NCBI GenBank assembly: GCA_046154545.1 | Contig: JBJXGC010000358.1 | Coordinates: 1 to 22,059, forward strand | Length of the DNA stretch: 22,059 nucleotides | DNA from: JBJXGC01 sp046154545 | GTDB taxonomy: Bacteria; Chloroflexota; Dehalococcoidia; Tepidiformales; Tepidiformaceae | Direction of reading: 5' to 3' | Part shown: in pieces, positions 6,817-13,478 of the stretch | Position numbering within the stretch: the first letter of the stretch is position 1 | How the letters are laid out: every line of letters starts with the position of its first letter | Translations under genes and position numbers: made by a program | Notes under the pieces: model-generated | Told to the model about the DNA's origin: nothing | The model's database searches: none | Seen by the model: only the letters and a program-made list of their open reading frames with translations

Positions 6817-7854
6817 ATGAAACTCGGAATCGGCGTTGGTTACTCCGGCGCCCGGATGGGCCTCCCCATCGACCACATCCTGGAGATGGAACGGATCGGC
6901 TACGACTCGGTCTGGACCGCCGAAGCGTATGGCTCCGACGCCATTACGCCGCTCGCCTACATCGCCGCCCTCACGACGACGATGAAGCTTGGCACGGGGA
7001 TCATGCAGATCCCCGGCCGGACCCCGGCGATGTGCGCGATGACCAGCTCGACCCTGGACGCCCTCTCGAACGGCCGGATGCTGGTGGGCCTCGGGCTTTC
7101 AGGGCCACAGGTCGTCGAGGGCTGGCATGGGGTGCCCTACGGCAAGCCCGCCGCCCGCACGCGTGAGTACGTCGAGATCCTGCGCAAGATCTGGGCACGC
7201 GAAGCACCGCTCGAGTACCACGGCACGGAGTACCAGGTGCCCTACACCGGCCCCGGCGCGAGCGGCCTCGGCAAGCCGCTGAAGTCGATCCTCCATGGCC
7301 GCCAACTCCCGGTGTACCTGGCCACGATGGGGCCGGTGAACATCCGGGCGACGGCCGAACTGGCGGACGGCTGGCTGCCGATCTGGTTTTCGCCGAAGCG
7401 GATGCCGCTCTTCATGCCCGACCTCGAAGCCGGCCTCGCGAAGCGTACCGATGGCAAGACGATGAAGGACCTGGACATCGCCCCCGGCTGCAACGTCGTG
7501 ATCACGGACGACGTGAAGGCCGGCCTGGCGCGTCAGAAGCCGAACCTCGCCCTCTACATCGGGGGCATGGGCGCGAAGACGAAGAACTTCCATAACGACA
7601 TGATGAAGAAGTACGGCTACGTCGAGGCCGCGGAGAAGATCCAGGAGCTCTACCTCTCAGGCCGCAAGCAGGAGGCCGAGGAGGCCGTCCCGGACGAGCT
7701 GGTGGACGAGATGTCGCTGGTCGGCCCCGAGGCGCGCATCCGCGAGCGGTATCGAGCGTGGGAACAGGCGGGCGTCACGAGCATGCACATCAGCGGGTCG
7801 AAGGAAGCGCTCTACCTGATGGCGGACATAACGGGTGCGAACCGGGGGGCGTAG
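6817..7854 (+). CDS. LLM-class (luciferase-like) F420-dependent oxidoreductase
   Basis: From the ATG at 6817 the protein has 345 aa and the TIM-barrel pattern of the luciferase-like family. It begins MKLGIGVGYSG, continues with EMERIGYDSVWTAEAYGSDA (the loop holding the cofactor), then TMKLGTGIMQIPGRTPAMCAMT and SNGRMLVGLGLSGPQVVEGWHG. The C-terminal LVDEMSLVGPEARIRERYRAWEQAGVTSM part is typical of F420-using members rather than FMN monooxygenases. The cofactor call is from family resemblance; the substrate is unknown. It is a single-gene unit divergent from the EamA gene, preceded by a heptamer repeat array. Confidence 0.9.
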   Translation: MKLGIGVGYSGARMGLPIDHILEMERIGYDSVWTAEAYGSDAITPLAYIAALTTTMKLGTGIMQIPGRTPAMCAMTSSTLDALSNGRMLVGLGLSGPQVVEGWHGVPYGKPAARTREYVEILRKIWAREAPLEYHGTEYQVPYTGPGASGLGKPLKSILHGRQLPVYLATMGPVNIRATAELADGWLPIWFSPKRMPLFMPDLEAGLAKRTDGKTMKDLDIAPGCNVVITDDVKAGLARQKPNLALYIGGMGAKTKNFHNDMMKKYGYVEAAEKIQELYLSGRKQEAEEAVPDELVDEMSLVGPEARIRERYRAWEQAGVTSMHISGSKEALYLMADITGANRGA

Positions 7855-7888
7855 GCGGTCCCGGTGGTCGTGCCTGCTCGCGCCCGCG

Positions 7889-8276
7889 CTAGCCCCAGGC
7901 GCCCGGGGCCGCGGGCGGGTTCCAGACTTCCGCGATCTTGCCATCGACCACGCGGAAGACTTCGACGCCGGACGTCACCTGCGTCGTGCCGTCGTTCGCG
8001 GTGAGTCGGCCGTTGTACGTCCATGAGGCGAACTCACCATCGACGATGAGCTGCACGACCTCGAAGTCGAGTGCGCTGTAGGTGGCGAAGAGGGCACCGA
8101 TCCGCGCCCGGCAGTCCGCGGTAGTCAGCACCTTCGACTGCCCGCCGGCTTCGTGGCGCACCATCGGGTCGGCAAGGAGTTCTGGGACGAGGTCCAGGTC
8201 GCGGGCGCGATAGAGGTCCCGCCCGTAGCGCTCGACGACCTCGCGGGTTGTAAGGGGTGGTTGCCGAAGTGCCCAC
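7889..8276 (-). CDS. SnoaL/NTF2-like domain protein, frameshifted near its 5' end
   Basis: The minus strand has a textbook AGGAGG (8283-8288), a 6-base spacer and a GTG at 8276. That reading starts MGTSATTPYN and then leaves the protein-like frame. The SnoaL-like sequence (REVVERYGRDLYRARDLDL... through HEAGG, WTYNGRL, GVEVFRVVDGKIAEVW) runs in the next frame, which has no ATG, GTG or TTG before the ATG at 8164. Removing one C from the CCC run at 8245-8247 joins the two into one ORF of about 128 aa, the usual size. Starting at 8164 would lose the first helix. The family includes cyclases, isomerases and hydrolases; no activity can be assigned. Confidence 0.7.
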
Positions 8277-8408
8277 TGGCGGCCTCCTGTCTGCTTGCCA
8301 GGGCGAGCCTACGTTCGCCGGCCGGTCTCCGCCAGCTCTCGTTAGCGCTGGCCCCGAACGGCACGGGCGCAGACCGTGCGCGCTGCTCGTCTTCAGGCCC
8401 CTCGCGCT

Positions 8409-8417
8409 TGCTATACT
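8409..8417 (+). promoter_or_regulatory. Extended -10 promoter of the toxin-antitoxin operon
   Basis: TGC-TATACT is a near-consensus extended -10. The predicted start is near 8424, and GGGGGA precedes the ATG at 8437. The overlapping TATACTCGATACA stretch is a partial inverted repeat and could be the antitoxin's operator. Confidence 0.5.
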
Positions 8418-8436
8418 CGATACACGGGGGACGCAG

Positions 8437-8721
8437 ATGGCGAACAGCGTGATCGACAGCAAGGGCCGGGTTTGGCTGCCCGCTGAGGTGCTGAAGCAGT
8501 TGGGCATCGGCGGCGCCATGACCGCGGAGGTGGACGCCTCCTGTGGCGTTATCGTCATCCGGCCGGTGGAGGAGGTCCCCTGCGAAGACGAGTGGGCCTA
8601 CACGCCGGAGCACCGTGAAAGCGTTGCCCGGGCGCGGAAGGACGCTGAAGAGGGCCGCGTCTTCCAACTCAGCGAGCAGGACCTCATCGACTACGTCAAC
8701 GGTGAAGTGGCTCCGGCGTGA
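8437..8721 (+). CDS. AbrB/MazE-type antitoxin
   Basis: The 94-aa protein has an N-terminal swapped-hairpin AbrB DNA-binding domain (SVIDSKGRVWLPAEVLKQLGI). Its acidic C-terminal tail (AYTPEHRESVARARKDAEEG ... LSEQDLIDYVNGE) resembles the toxin-neutralising tails of type II antitoxins. The ATG at 8437 has GGGGGA five bases upstream; the frame open further upstream is noncoding. Its stop overlaps the toxin start as GTGA, so translation is probably coupled. It likely represses its own promoter, alone or with the toxin. Confidence 0.85.
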   Translation: MANSVIDSKGRVWLPAEVLKQLGIGGAMTAEVDASCGVIVIRPVEEVPCEDEWAYTPEHRESVARARKDAEEGRVFQLSEQDLIDYVNGEVAPA

Positions 8722-8990
8722 GCCGGTATGGGACGCTCGATTTCAGTTCAGAGTTTATGGAGACGTTCTCACGCAAGGAGTTCGGCGTTCGAGAGCGGAG
8801 ATTGATCCTCAAGGCACTCGAACTCCTGGACGGCGATGAGAGGCACCCATCACTTCGCCTTCACACCCTCAAGGGTGACCTGTCCGGTGAACTCTCAGTT
8901 TCGGCGTCGGACAGCCTGCGGATCACGTTTGAGCGGCTTCCGGGCGGCCGAAAACTGCTTCTGAGATGCACCCGGCATTACGACGGCTGA
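8718..8990 (+). CDS. RelE/ParE-superfamily toxin
   Basis: This 90-aa protein starts with GTG inside the antitoxin stop. The fold signature is visible: KEFGVRERRLILKALELL (helical pair), then LHTLKGDLSGELSVSASDSLRITFERL and LLLRCTRHYDG, matching the beta-sheet core of RelE/YoeB-like mRNA interferases or ParE-like gyrase toxins. The final RxTRHY resembles RelE-type active ends (Arg and a terminal His/Tyr). RelE versus ParE activity cannot be decided from sequence alone. The last 96 bases overlap the 3' end of the convergent Nudix gene. Confidence 0.83.
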   Translation: MSRYGTLDFSSEFMETFSRKEFGVRERRLILKALELLDGDERHPSLRLHTLKGDLSGELSVSASDSLRITFERLPGGRKLLLRCTRHYDG

Positions 8991-9533
8991 CAACGCCGGC
9001 CAGCGGTGGTGCTCGCCGATCTTCGAGTGGTCGAGCCCGGCTTCGGCGAGCGCCCGCCGGTAGCACGGCAACAGGCCCTCGTGCACCGTAAGCCTGCGCA
9101 GGGCGTCATCCGATGGAAGGACCTCGCGGTGGGTGACTTCGAAGCGCGGCTCCCATGGCGACAGTTCCACATCAGCTCGCCACCACGACCGTACCAGGAC
9201 GAGGCCCTTTTCATGTCCCCGCAGGCACTCGCCGCGGGCGAATCCGAGCAGTCTTGCCCGGACAACTTCGGCGCATGCCTCTTCACGGACCTCCCGGCGG
9301 AGTGTCTCTTCCCAGGTTTCGTCGCCCTCCGGGCGCCCGGCCGGGAAGTCCCAGGTCTCGGTGTCCTCGCTGATCACCACGACACCTTCACCGGACAGAC
9401 CGATCCCGGCGGAGCCATGGCGTGTGCCATGAGGCTCCTCGCGCGGGGGAAACCAGCGCTGGGACCATGTCTGGCCCCGTGCTTCGCCGACGTACTCCCG
9501 CCCATCAGCGGCGACGAGCGCGCCGTGGAACAT
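8895..9533 (-). CDS. Nudix hydrolase
   Basis: The 212-aa protein has a Nudix box, Gly66-x5-Glu72-x7-Arg80-Glu81-Val-x-Glu84-Glu85, in GRPEGDETWEETLRREVREE. This motif binds the metal and hydrolyses nucleoside diphosphate-linked substrates. The glycine usually found two residues after the last Glu is Cys87. The start codon shares one base with the stop of the Uma2 gene (TGATG), so the two are translationally coupled. The last 32 codons run antisense through the toxin gene. The substrate is unknown. Confidence 0.85.
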   Translation of the reverse strand: MFHGALVAADGREYVGEARGQTWSQRWFPPREEPHGTRHGSAGIGLSGEGVVVISEDTETWDFPAGRPEGDETWEETLRREVREEACAEVVRARLLGFARGECLRGHEKGLVLVRSWWRADVELSPWEPRFEVTHREVLPSDDALRRLTVHEGLLPCYRRALAEAGLDHSKIGEHHRWPALSAVVMPGASQKQFSAARKPLKRDPQAVRRRN

Positions 9534-10051
9534 CAGAACAGCTTGGCCAGCGCCAGCTCGAACCCGGGAGCCGAAGCGGAGGTCAGCGTGTCTCCCAGCG
9601 TGAGCGTCCGGCGTTCTCCTCCCTCGTACACGTCGACCGTCCGGCGCTCGGCATCCACGACCCAGACGGACTCGACGCCGAAACGGAGGTAGAGTTCGAC
9701 TTTCGTCCGCATCTCCGTGCGGCTCTGGCCGGGTGAGAGGATCTCGACGGCCACGTGCGGGGGGCGGGTCATCCGCTCTTCAGGACGCGGAGGGTTGTCC
9801 CGGTAGAACGCGACATCGGGCAAGGGCGCGCTAGGCCCGAGGTTACCTGCGGTAGCAATAATGGCGCGGGGCTCAACCGCGGCGAACCCAACGTTGTTCA
9901 GCAGCGCGCCGATGGCAAGTGCGATCGTCCCGTGTCCCCAGGTTGGCGTCGGCTTTTCGAAGACCTCCCCATCAATGAGTTCGAGGCGCCGCTCCTCGAT
10001 CGCCGGCATCGCGAGGAAGTCTTTGAGGGAGAGACGGGTGCTGGTTACCAT
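9533..10051 (-). CDS. Uma2-family (DUF820) PD-(D/E)xK nuclease-fold protein
   Basis: From the ATG at 10051 the protein has 172 aa. It has the Uma2 layout: ERRLELIDGEVFEKPTPTWGH at the start, then the nuclease-fold residues Asp79 (LPDVAFYR), Glu103 (VAVEILSP) and Lys117 (RTKVELYLRFGVESVWVVD). The family was expanded in cyanobacteria and filamentous Chloroflexi; its function is unproven although the endonuclease fold is clear. The ATG at 10051 has an extended -10 box six bases upstream, so the message is probably leaderless. The longer frame to 10084 would start upstream of that promoter and is rejected. Confidence 0.87.
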   Translation of the reverse strand: MVTSTRLSLKDFLAMPAIEERRLELIDGEVFEKPTPTWGHGTIALAIGALLNNVGFAAVEPRAIIATAGNLGPSAPLPDVAFYRDNPPRPEERMTRPPHVAVEILSPGQSRTEMRTKVELYLRFGVESVWVVDAERRTVDVYEGGERRTLTLGDTLTSASAPGFELALAKLF

Positions 10052-10057
10052 GGGTTC

Positions 10058-10066
10058 ATCATAGCA
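10058..10066 (-). promoter_or_regulatory. Extended -10 promoter giving a leaderless Uma2 message
   Basis: TGC-TATGAT on the minus strand ends 6 bases before the ATG at 10051, so the transcript should begin at or next to the start codon. Confidence 0.5.
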
Positions 10067-10102
10067 AACCGCTGGCTGCCCCACTGACTTCCGGTGTTCC
10101 GG

Positions 10103-11023
10103 TTATGAGCCGATGGCCCCCACCTTCTCCTTCTGGGTGACCCGGTTCCGTTCGTGCGCTTCCTTCTGGGCGGCGAGCTTCGCCGCATCGCCGTCCACCT
10201 TCCAGAAGTCCTGCTTCCACGCTGGGTCCTCGCTCCAGGTGAAGGGCGTCGAGACGGTCGCCCGCGGATGCGCGGCCGACTCGAGGAGGTCGACGGCGAT
10301 GGCGAGGACCGCGCGTTGGGAGACCTCGTCGTGCGGCTTGCCGCAGGAGTTGCCGAGGGGGAAGTCGCTCCAGACGAAGCGGGGGACGGCACAGTGTTCG
10401 ACCAGGTCCTTCGCGCAACCGAGGACGACCGTCGGGATGCCTTCCGATTCGAGATGGCGGGCCGTCAGACTGACGGTCTGGTGGCAGACCGGTCAGGTGG
10501 CGACCAGGATGGCGGCATCGACGCCGTCCTCGCGCATCATCCGGGCGATCTCGGGGGCGTCGCGTTCCGTGGTCTGGCGCTGGCTGCGGGTGGTCTCCAC
10601 GCCGTAGAACCGGGCACTGATGCCGCCGACGCGACCCGCCGCTGCGGCCTCGCGCAGGCGGACGAGGGGAAAGTAGCTGTTCTGGTCCTCGGCTGAGGTG
10701 TGCTTGCGGTCGTAGCCTATGTGCGAGATGCGGAGGTCGGGCATCTCGGCGGTTGGCAGGGCGTAGGTGTGGCGGAACTTCGCCTCGGCGTTGTAGGGCG
10801 CTGAAGGCCCCTGGTCGCCAAACTCCGGCCGGTAGGGCGCCGCCGAGGTGACAATGCCGAGGCGCGATGCGCTGAGGGGCTTCGCCAGGCGGGTGAACGG
10901 TGCGTCCGTGTGGTAGGCCCAGCGGTACGGCTCTTCGTAGCCCAACGACATGTAGTAGGCCCGGCTGCGGGAGATGTAGGAGATCGGTGCAACATCGACA
11001 GAGGGGAACGCGGCTTCAGACAT
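10103..11023 (-). CDS. GrdB/PrdB-like reductase subunit (glycine/sarcosine/betaine/D-proline reductase family), probable selenoprotein
   Basis: The start at 11023 has AGGAG 5 bases upstream. The protein matches the selenoprotein-B family of glycine/betaine/D-proline reductases: SRLGIVTSAAPYRPEFGDQG, then RISHIGYDRK, YFPLVRLREAAAAGRVGG, and DGVDAAILVAT. Codon 177 (10493-10495) is TGA. Reading through it, the frame continues for 129 sense codons to TAA at 10103-10105 with family-typical sequence (PVCHQTVSLTARHLESEGIP, SDFPLGNSCGKPHDE, TPFTWSED). The TGA falls where PrdB/GrdB have selenocysteine and forms UPVC, a UxxC redox motif with Cys180. Total 306 aa with Sec. No other reductase subunits or sel genes are in the window, so the physiological substrate is open. 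The alternative is a nonsense mutation of a Cys codon. Confidence 0.8.
10462..10496 (-). promoter_or_regulatory. Candidate bacterial SECIS element downstream of the in-frame TGA
   Basis: Counting bases after the UGA, nt 17-22 (CCGUCA) pair with nt 26-31 (UGACGG), leaving loop GUC with G at nt 23. This fits the usual bacterial rule of a G at the start of an apical loop 16-37 nt from the UGA. A competing hairpin GGUCUG-CCAC-CAGACC (nt 3-8 with 13-18) sits closer and extends through the UGA itself (CUGAC with GUCAG across one bulged C). The two cannot fully form together. No SelB-binding data are available. Confidence 0.5.
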
Positions 11024-11041
11024 GGGGACTCCTGGCGCCGA

Positions 11042-11581
11042 TCATACGCCACCGGGTGCCGCACCGGCGCCGGGCGGCAGCGGCTTCCGCATGGTCCAGG
11101 AGCCGCCCAGGGCGCCCACCGTCTCGTATCCCGCCCGGCGGTAGATCCGGGCGGCATGGTTCTCCCGCTCCACACTCAGCGAGAGCGCGGGGCACCCGGC
11201 CCGGGTCGCGGCCTCGGCCAGGGCGCCGAGGAGAGCGGTCGCCAGCCCCTGGCCGCGAAAGCGCGGCTCGACGGCGATGGTCACCTCGGGCGTGAACTCG
11301 TCGATGAAGCCGTATCCGGCGTCGCCCGGCGCGAAGAGCCGGAACCAGGCCGCCCCCGATGGTGTCCCACCCCGTTCGGCGACGAACCCGACGTCGCCCG
11401 GCCGCCCCCAATCGCGGAGGTAGACCGCGTTGTGCGGGTCCACCAGCACTTCGCTTAAGGGCAGTGGCTCGGGCGACCGCCAATGGGCCGCGAAGGCGAG
11501 CATGCGGCCCATGAAGGGCAGATCTTCGGCCGTCGCCACCCGGATGACGGCTTCCTCGCCGCTGGCAGGAAGTTCAGGCAC
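11042..11581 (-). CDS. GNAT-family N-acetyltransferase
   Basis: From the GTG at 11581 the protein has 179 aa with a GNAT fold. VIRVATAEDLPFM is the first strand and helix, EVTIAVEPRFRGQGLATALLGAL is motif A with the acetyl-CoA pyrophosphate loop (RxxGxA), and LSLSVERENHAARIYRRAGYETVG is motif B with the family's N-A-x-Y/F-GF/Y pattern. The acceptor is unknown. The frame is open to 11677, but that would overlap the divergent glycosyltransferase by 59 bases, so the GTG is preferred. The GrdB-like gene follows 18 bases downstream, probably in the same transcript. Confidence 0.82.
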   Translation of the reverse strand: MPELPASGEEAVIRVATAEDLPFMGRMLAFAAHWRSPEPLPLSEVLVDPHNAVYLRDWGRPGDVGFVAERGGTPSGAAWFRLFAPGDAGYGFIDEFTPEVTIAVEPRFRGQGLATALLGALAEAATRAGCPALSLSVERENHAARIYRRAGYETVGALGGSWTMRKPLPPGAGAAPGGV

Positions 11582-11618
11582 CCGGTGAGGATTCCCCGTT
11601 CGGCGCTTTGCTTCGACA

Positions 11619-12362
11619 ATGATGGGGATGACGACCGGACCGGGCGGCCAAGAGGTGAAGCGGGTAGACGTCGTCATCCCCGTTTATAACGAGGTGACCG
11701 TCCTCCGGAAGAGCATCGAGCAGACGCTCGCCCTGTTCGGCGAGCACCCTGAATACGACTGGCGCGTGGTCATCGCCGACAACGGCTCGACGGACGGGAC
11801 CGGCGCCCTGGCGACGGAGCTTGCGGGGAAGGACCCGCGCGTCCAGGCCCGCCTCCTGACGGTGAAGGGGCGCGGGCTCGCTTTGCGCGACGCCTGGCTG
11901 GCGAGCGACGCGGACATCGTCGCCTACATGGATGTGGACCTCAGCACCGATATCCGGCACCTGCCCGAACTGGCGCGGATGATCGCCAGCGAGAGTTGTG
12001 ATGTCGCCATCGGCACCCGGCTCGCTCGCGGTTCGAAGACGAAGCGGTCGCTCAAGCGGGAAGTGACCTCCCGCGGGTATGTCGCGTTGATCCGGGCGAC
12101 CTTCCCGATGCTGAAGATCAGCGACGCGCAGTGTGGGTTCAAAGCGCTCAGCCGCCGAGCCGCCCAGGACCTCGTCCCCCGCATCGAGAACCGGATGTGG
12201 TTCTTCGATACCGAGCTGCTCATCCTGGCCCAGCGACACGGCTACCGCATCCGCGAACTGCCGGTGCGCTGGGACGAGGACCCTGACACGAAGGTACGCA
12301 TCTTGAAGACGGCCGCGGAAGACATTCGCGGCCTCCTCCGCATGCGATTTTCGAAGCGCTGA
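11619..12362 (+). CDS. Family 2 glycosyltransferase, dolichyl/polyprenyl-phosphate sugar synthase-like
   Basis: The 247-aa protein is a GT2 enzyme with VDVVIPVYNE (17-25), DNGSTDG (54-60) for UDP/GDP binding, and the metal-binding Asp105-x-Asp107 in YMDVDLSTD. Later come ISDAQCGFKALSRRAA and FFDTELLILAQRHGYRIRELPV, which resemble ALG5/DPM-type synthases that load glucose or mannose on a polyprenyl phosphate. No transmembrane tail is seen, so it is probably peripheral. Close in-frame ATGs at 11619, 11622 and 11628 leave the exact start open. It likely serves glycan or glycoprotein synthesis at the membrane, but no partner genes are nearby. Confidence 0.87.
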   Translation: MMGMTTGPGGQEVKRVDVVIPVYNEVTVLRKSIEQTLALFGEHPEYDWRVVIADNGSTDGTGALATELAGKDPRVQARLLTVKGRGLALRDAWLASDADIVAYMDVDLSTDIRHLPELARMIASESCDVAIGTRLARGSKTKRSLKREVTSRGYVALIRATFPMLKISDAQCGFKALSRRAAQDLVPRIENRMWFFDTELLILAQRHGYRIRELPVRWDEDPDTKVRILKTAAEDIRGLLRMRFSKR

Positions 12363-12451
12363 CGGCGGGGGCGGAAGCGGCGAAATGGCGGGTGGGCCAA
12401 GGCGCTGGGTTCGATGGCTCCATTCGGGCCGTCGATGGGTCAAGGTTTGGT

Positions 12452-12480
12452 TTGATCGCCATGGGGGCCGGTGGTATAAC
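12452..12480 (+). promoter_or_regulatory. Sigma-70-type promoter of the cytochrome bc operon
   Basis: TTGATC (12452-12457), a 17-base spacer and TATAAC (12475-12480) with the extension TGG. The predicted start near 12487 leaves a leader of about 75 nt before the first ORF. The remaining bases 12363-12451 show nothing recognisable. Confidence 0.65.
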
Positions 12481-12492
12481 TCGCTCGCGACG

Positions 12493-12527
12493 ACTTTCAC
12501 AAAGTGGCCGGAGCGCTGGTGCTCCGG
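12493..12527 (+). promoter_or_regulatory. Two hairpins in the cytochrome bc operon leader
   Basis: ACTTT-CAC-AAAGT (12493-12505) is followed directly by CCGGAGC-N6-GCTCCGG (12508-12527). They stand between the predicted transcript start and the first ribosome-binding site. There is no U-tract, so they are not a simple terminator. Confidence 0.4.
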
Positions 12528-12561
12528 GTCCGGTGAGTGAACAGGGGGGAGTTCAGCCGAC

Positions 12562-12681
12562 GTGGAATTTGCAAACCTGCCGCACGACTTCGCCGAGACG
12601 CTTGAACTCGTCTTTGTCGGCATCACGATCGTGGTATCACTCGCCATCATGGTGGCCTTCGGCCGCTGGTGGCAGCGCTAG
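12562..12681 (+). CDS. 39-aa single-span membrane peptide ahead of cytochrome b
   Basis: The GTG at 12562, 10 bases after a GGGGGAG stretch, opens a 40-codon frame ending TAG. The peptide has an acidic N-terminus (EFANLPHDFAETLE), one hydrophobic span (LVFVGITIVVSLAIMVAF) and a basic end GRWWQR. This charge layout predicts the N-terminus outside and the C-terminus inside. It lies 17 bases before the cytochrome b start, in the same operon and leader. Quinol oxidoreductases of the b6f type carry single-span mini-subunits (PetG, PetL, PetN type), so an accessory subunit is plausible; I see no specific sequence match to these. Confidence 0.6.
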   Translation: MEFANLPHDFAETLELVFVGITIVVSLAIMVAFGRWWQR

Positions 12682-12698
12682 GTTCGGGGAAATAATGC

Positions 12699-13451
12699 AT
12701 GGCAGTTGAACGACCGGCTGGCCCAACACTTGCGGACAAGTTGTACGACAAGATGTTTCATAACTATGTGTGGAAGTCGATCTTCCGCACCGGTTATCCG
12801 AACACGCCGCGAAACCAGATGCTTGTCGTGGCCACGAACGTCTTCCTCCATCTCCACCCGACGCGCATCCACCGCACTCACGTCAAGATTACCCACACGT
12901 ACTGTCTGGGCGGCCTTTCCTTCTTCATGTTCCTCGGCCTGACCATCACCGGGATCCTGTTGATGTTCTACTACGTGCCAAGCGTCGACCGGGCCTACCT
13001 GGACATGCAGAACATCCAGACGAACGTCCAGTTCGGCCAGCTCATGAGAAACCTTCATCGTTGGATGGCGCACGCCATGGTCATCCTCGTCTTCTTGCAC
13101 ATGATGCGGGTGTTCTACACGGGCGCTTACAAACCGCCGCGTGAATTCAACTGGGTGGTGGGCGTGGTCCTCCTCGTGCTGACTTTCTTGCTCAGCTTCA
13201 CAGGCTACCTTCTGCCCTGGGACCAGCTCGCCTTCTGGGCGATCACGGTCGGGACGAACATCGCCGGTTCAGCGCCGGTCCTTGGCCCCAAGTCCCGGTT
13301 CTGGCTGCTAGGTGGGCTCCAGGTCGGCCCTGACGCCCTCATCCGCTTCTATACGCTCCACGTCATTGGGCTCCCGCTGCTGGCGGCGATCTTCATGGCC
13401 ATCCACTTCTGGCGCATCCGCCGCGACGGCGGCCTGGCCCGGCCCCTCTAA
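12699..13451 (+). CDS. Cytochrome b N-terminal subunit (cytochrome b6-like) of a quinol:acceptor oxidoreductase
   Basis: The 250-aa protein has four core membrane helices and binds two b hemes. The ligands are His120 and His134 in helix B (NLHRWMAHAMVILVFLH) and His221 and His236 in helix D (YTLHVIGLPLLAAIFMAIH). The pairs are separated by 13 and 14 residues; the 14-residue gap in helix D is the b6f-type spacing, whereas bc1 has 13. GYLLPWDQLAFWA near residue 170 is the conserved Qo-side loop. It is the first large subunit of the operon and takes electrons from a membrane quinol, probably menaquinol, passing them to the Rieske protein and across the membrane. Confidence 0.93.
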   Translation: MAVERPAGPTLADKLYDKMFHNYVWKSIFRTGYPNTPRNQMLVVATNVFLHLHPTRIHRTHVKITHTYCLGGLSFFMFLGLTITGILLMFYYVPSVDRAYLDMQNIQTNVQFGQLMRNLHRWMAHAMVILVFLHMMRVFYTGAYKPPREFNWVVGVVLLVLTFLLSFTGYLLPWDQLAFWAITVGTNIAGSAPVLGPKSRFWLLGGLQVGPDALIRFYTLHVIGLPLLAAIFMAIHFWRIRRDGGLARPL

Positions 13452-13478
13452 GTCACAGGAAGGACGAACGAAAAGCAC

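Noticed and set aside
10490..10500. Reading the TGA at 10493 as a plain stop or pseudogene mark
   Set aside because: Family-like sequence continues in the same frame to a TAA with the redox Cys three residues on, and a SECIS-like hairpin follows; a nonsense mutation remains the fallback.
11574..12650. 358-codon minus-strand frame
   Set aside because: It is antisense to the glycosyltransferase and crosses the bc operon promoter.
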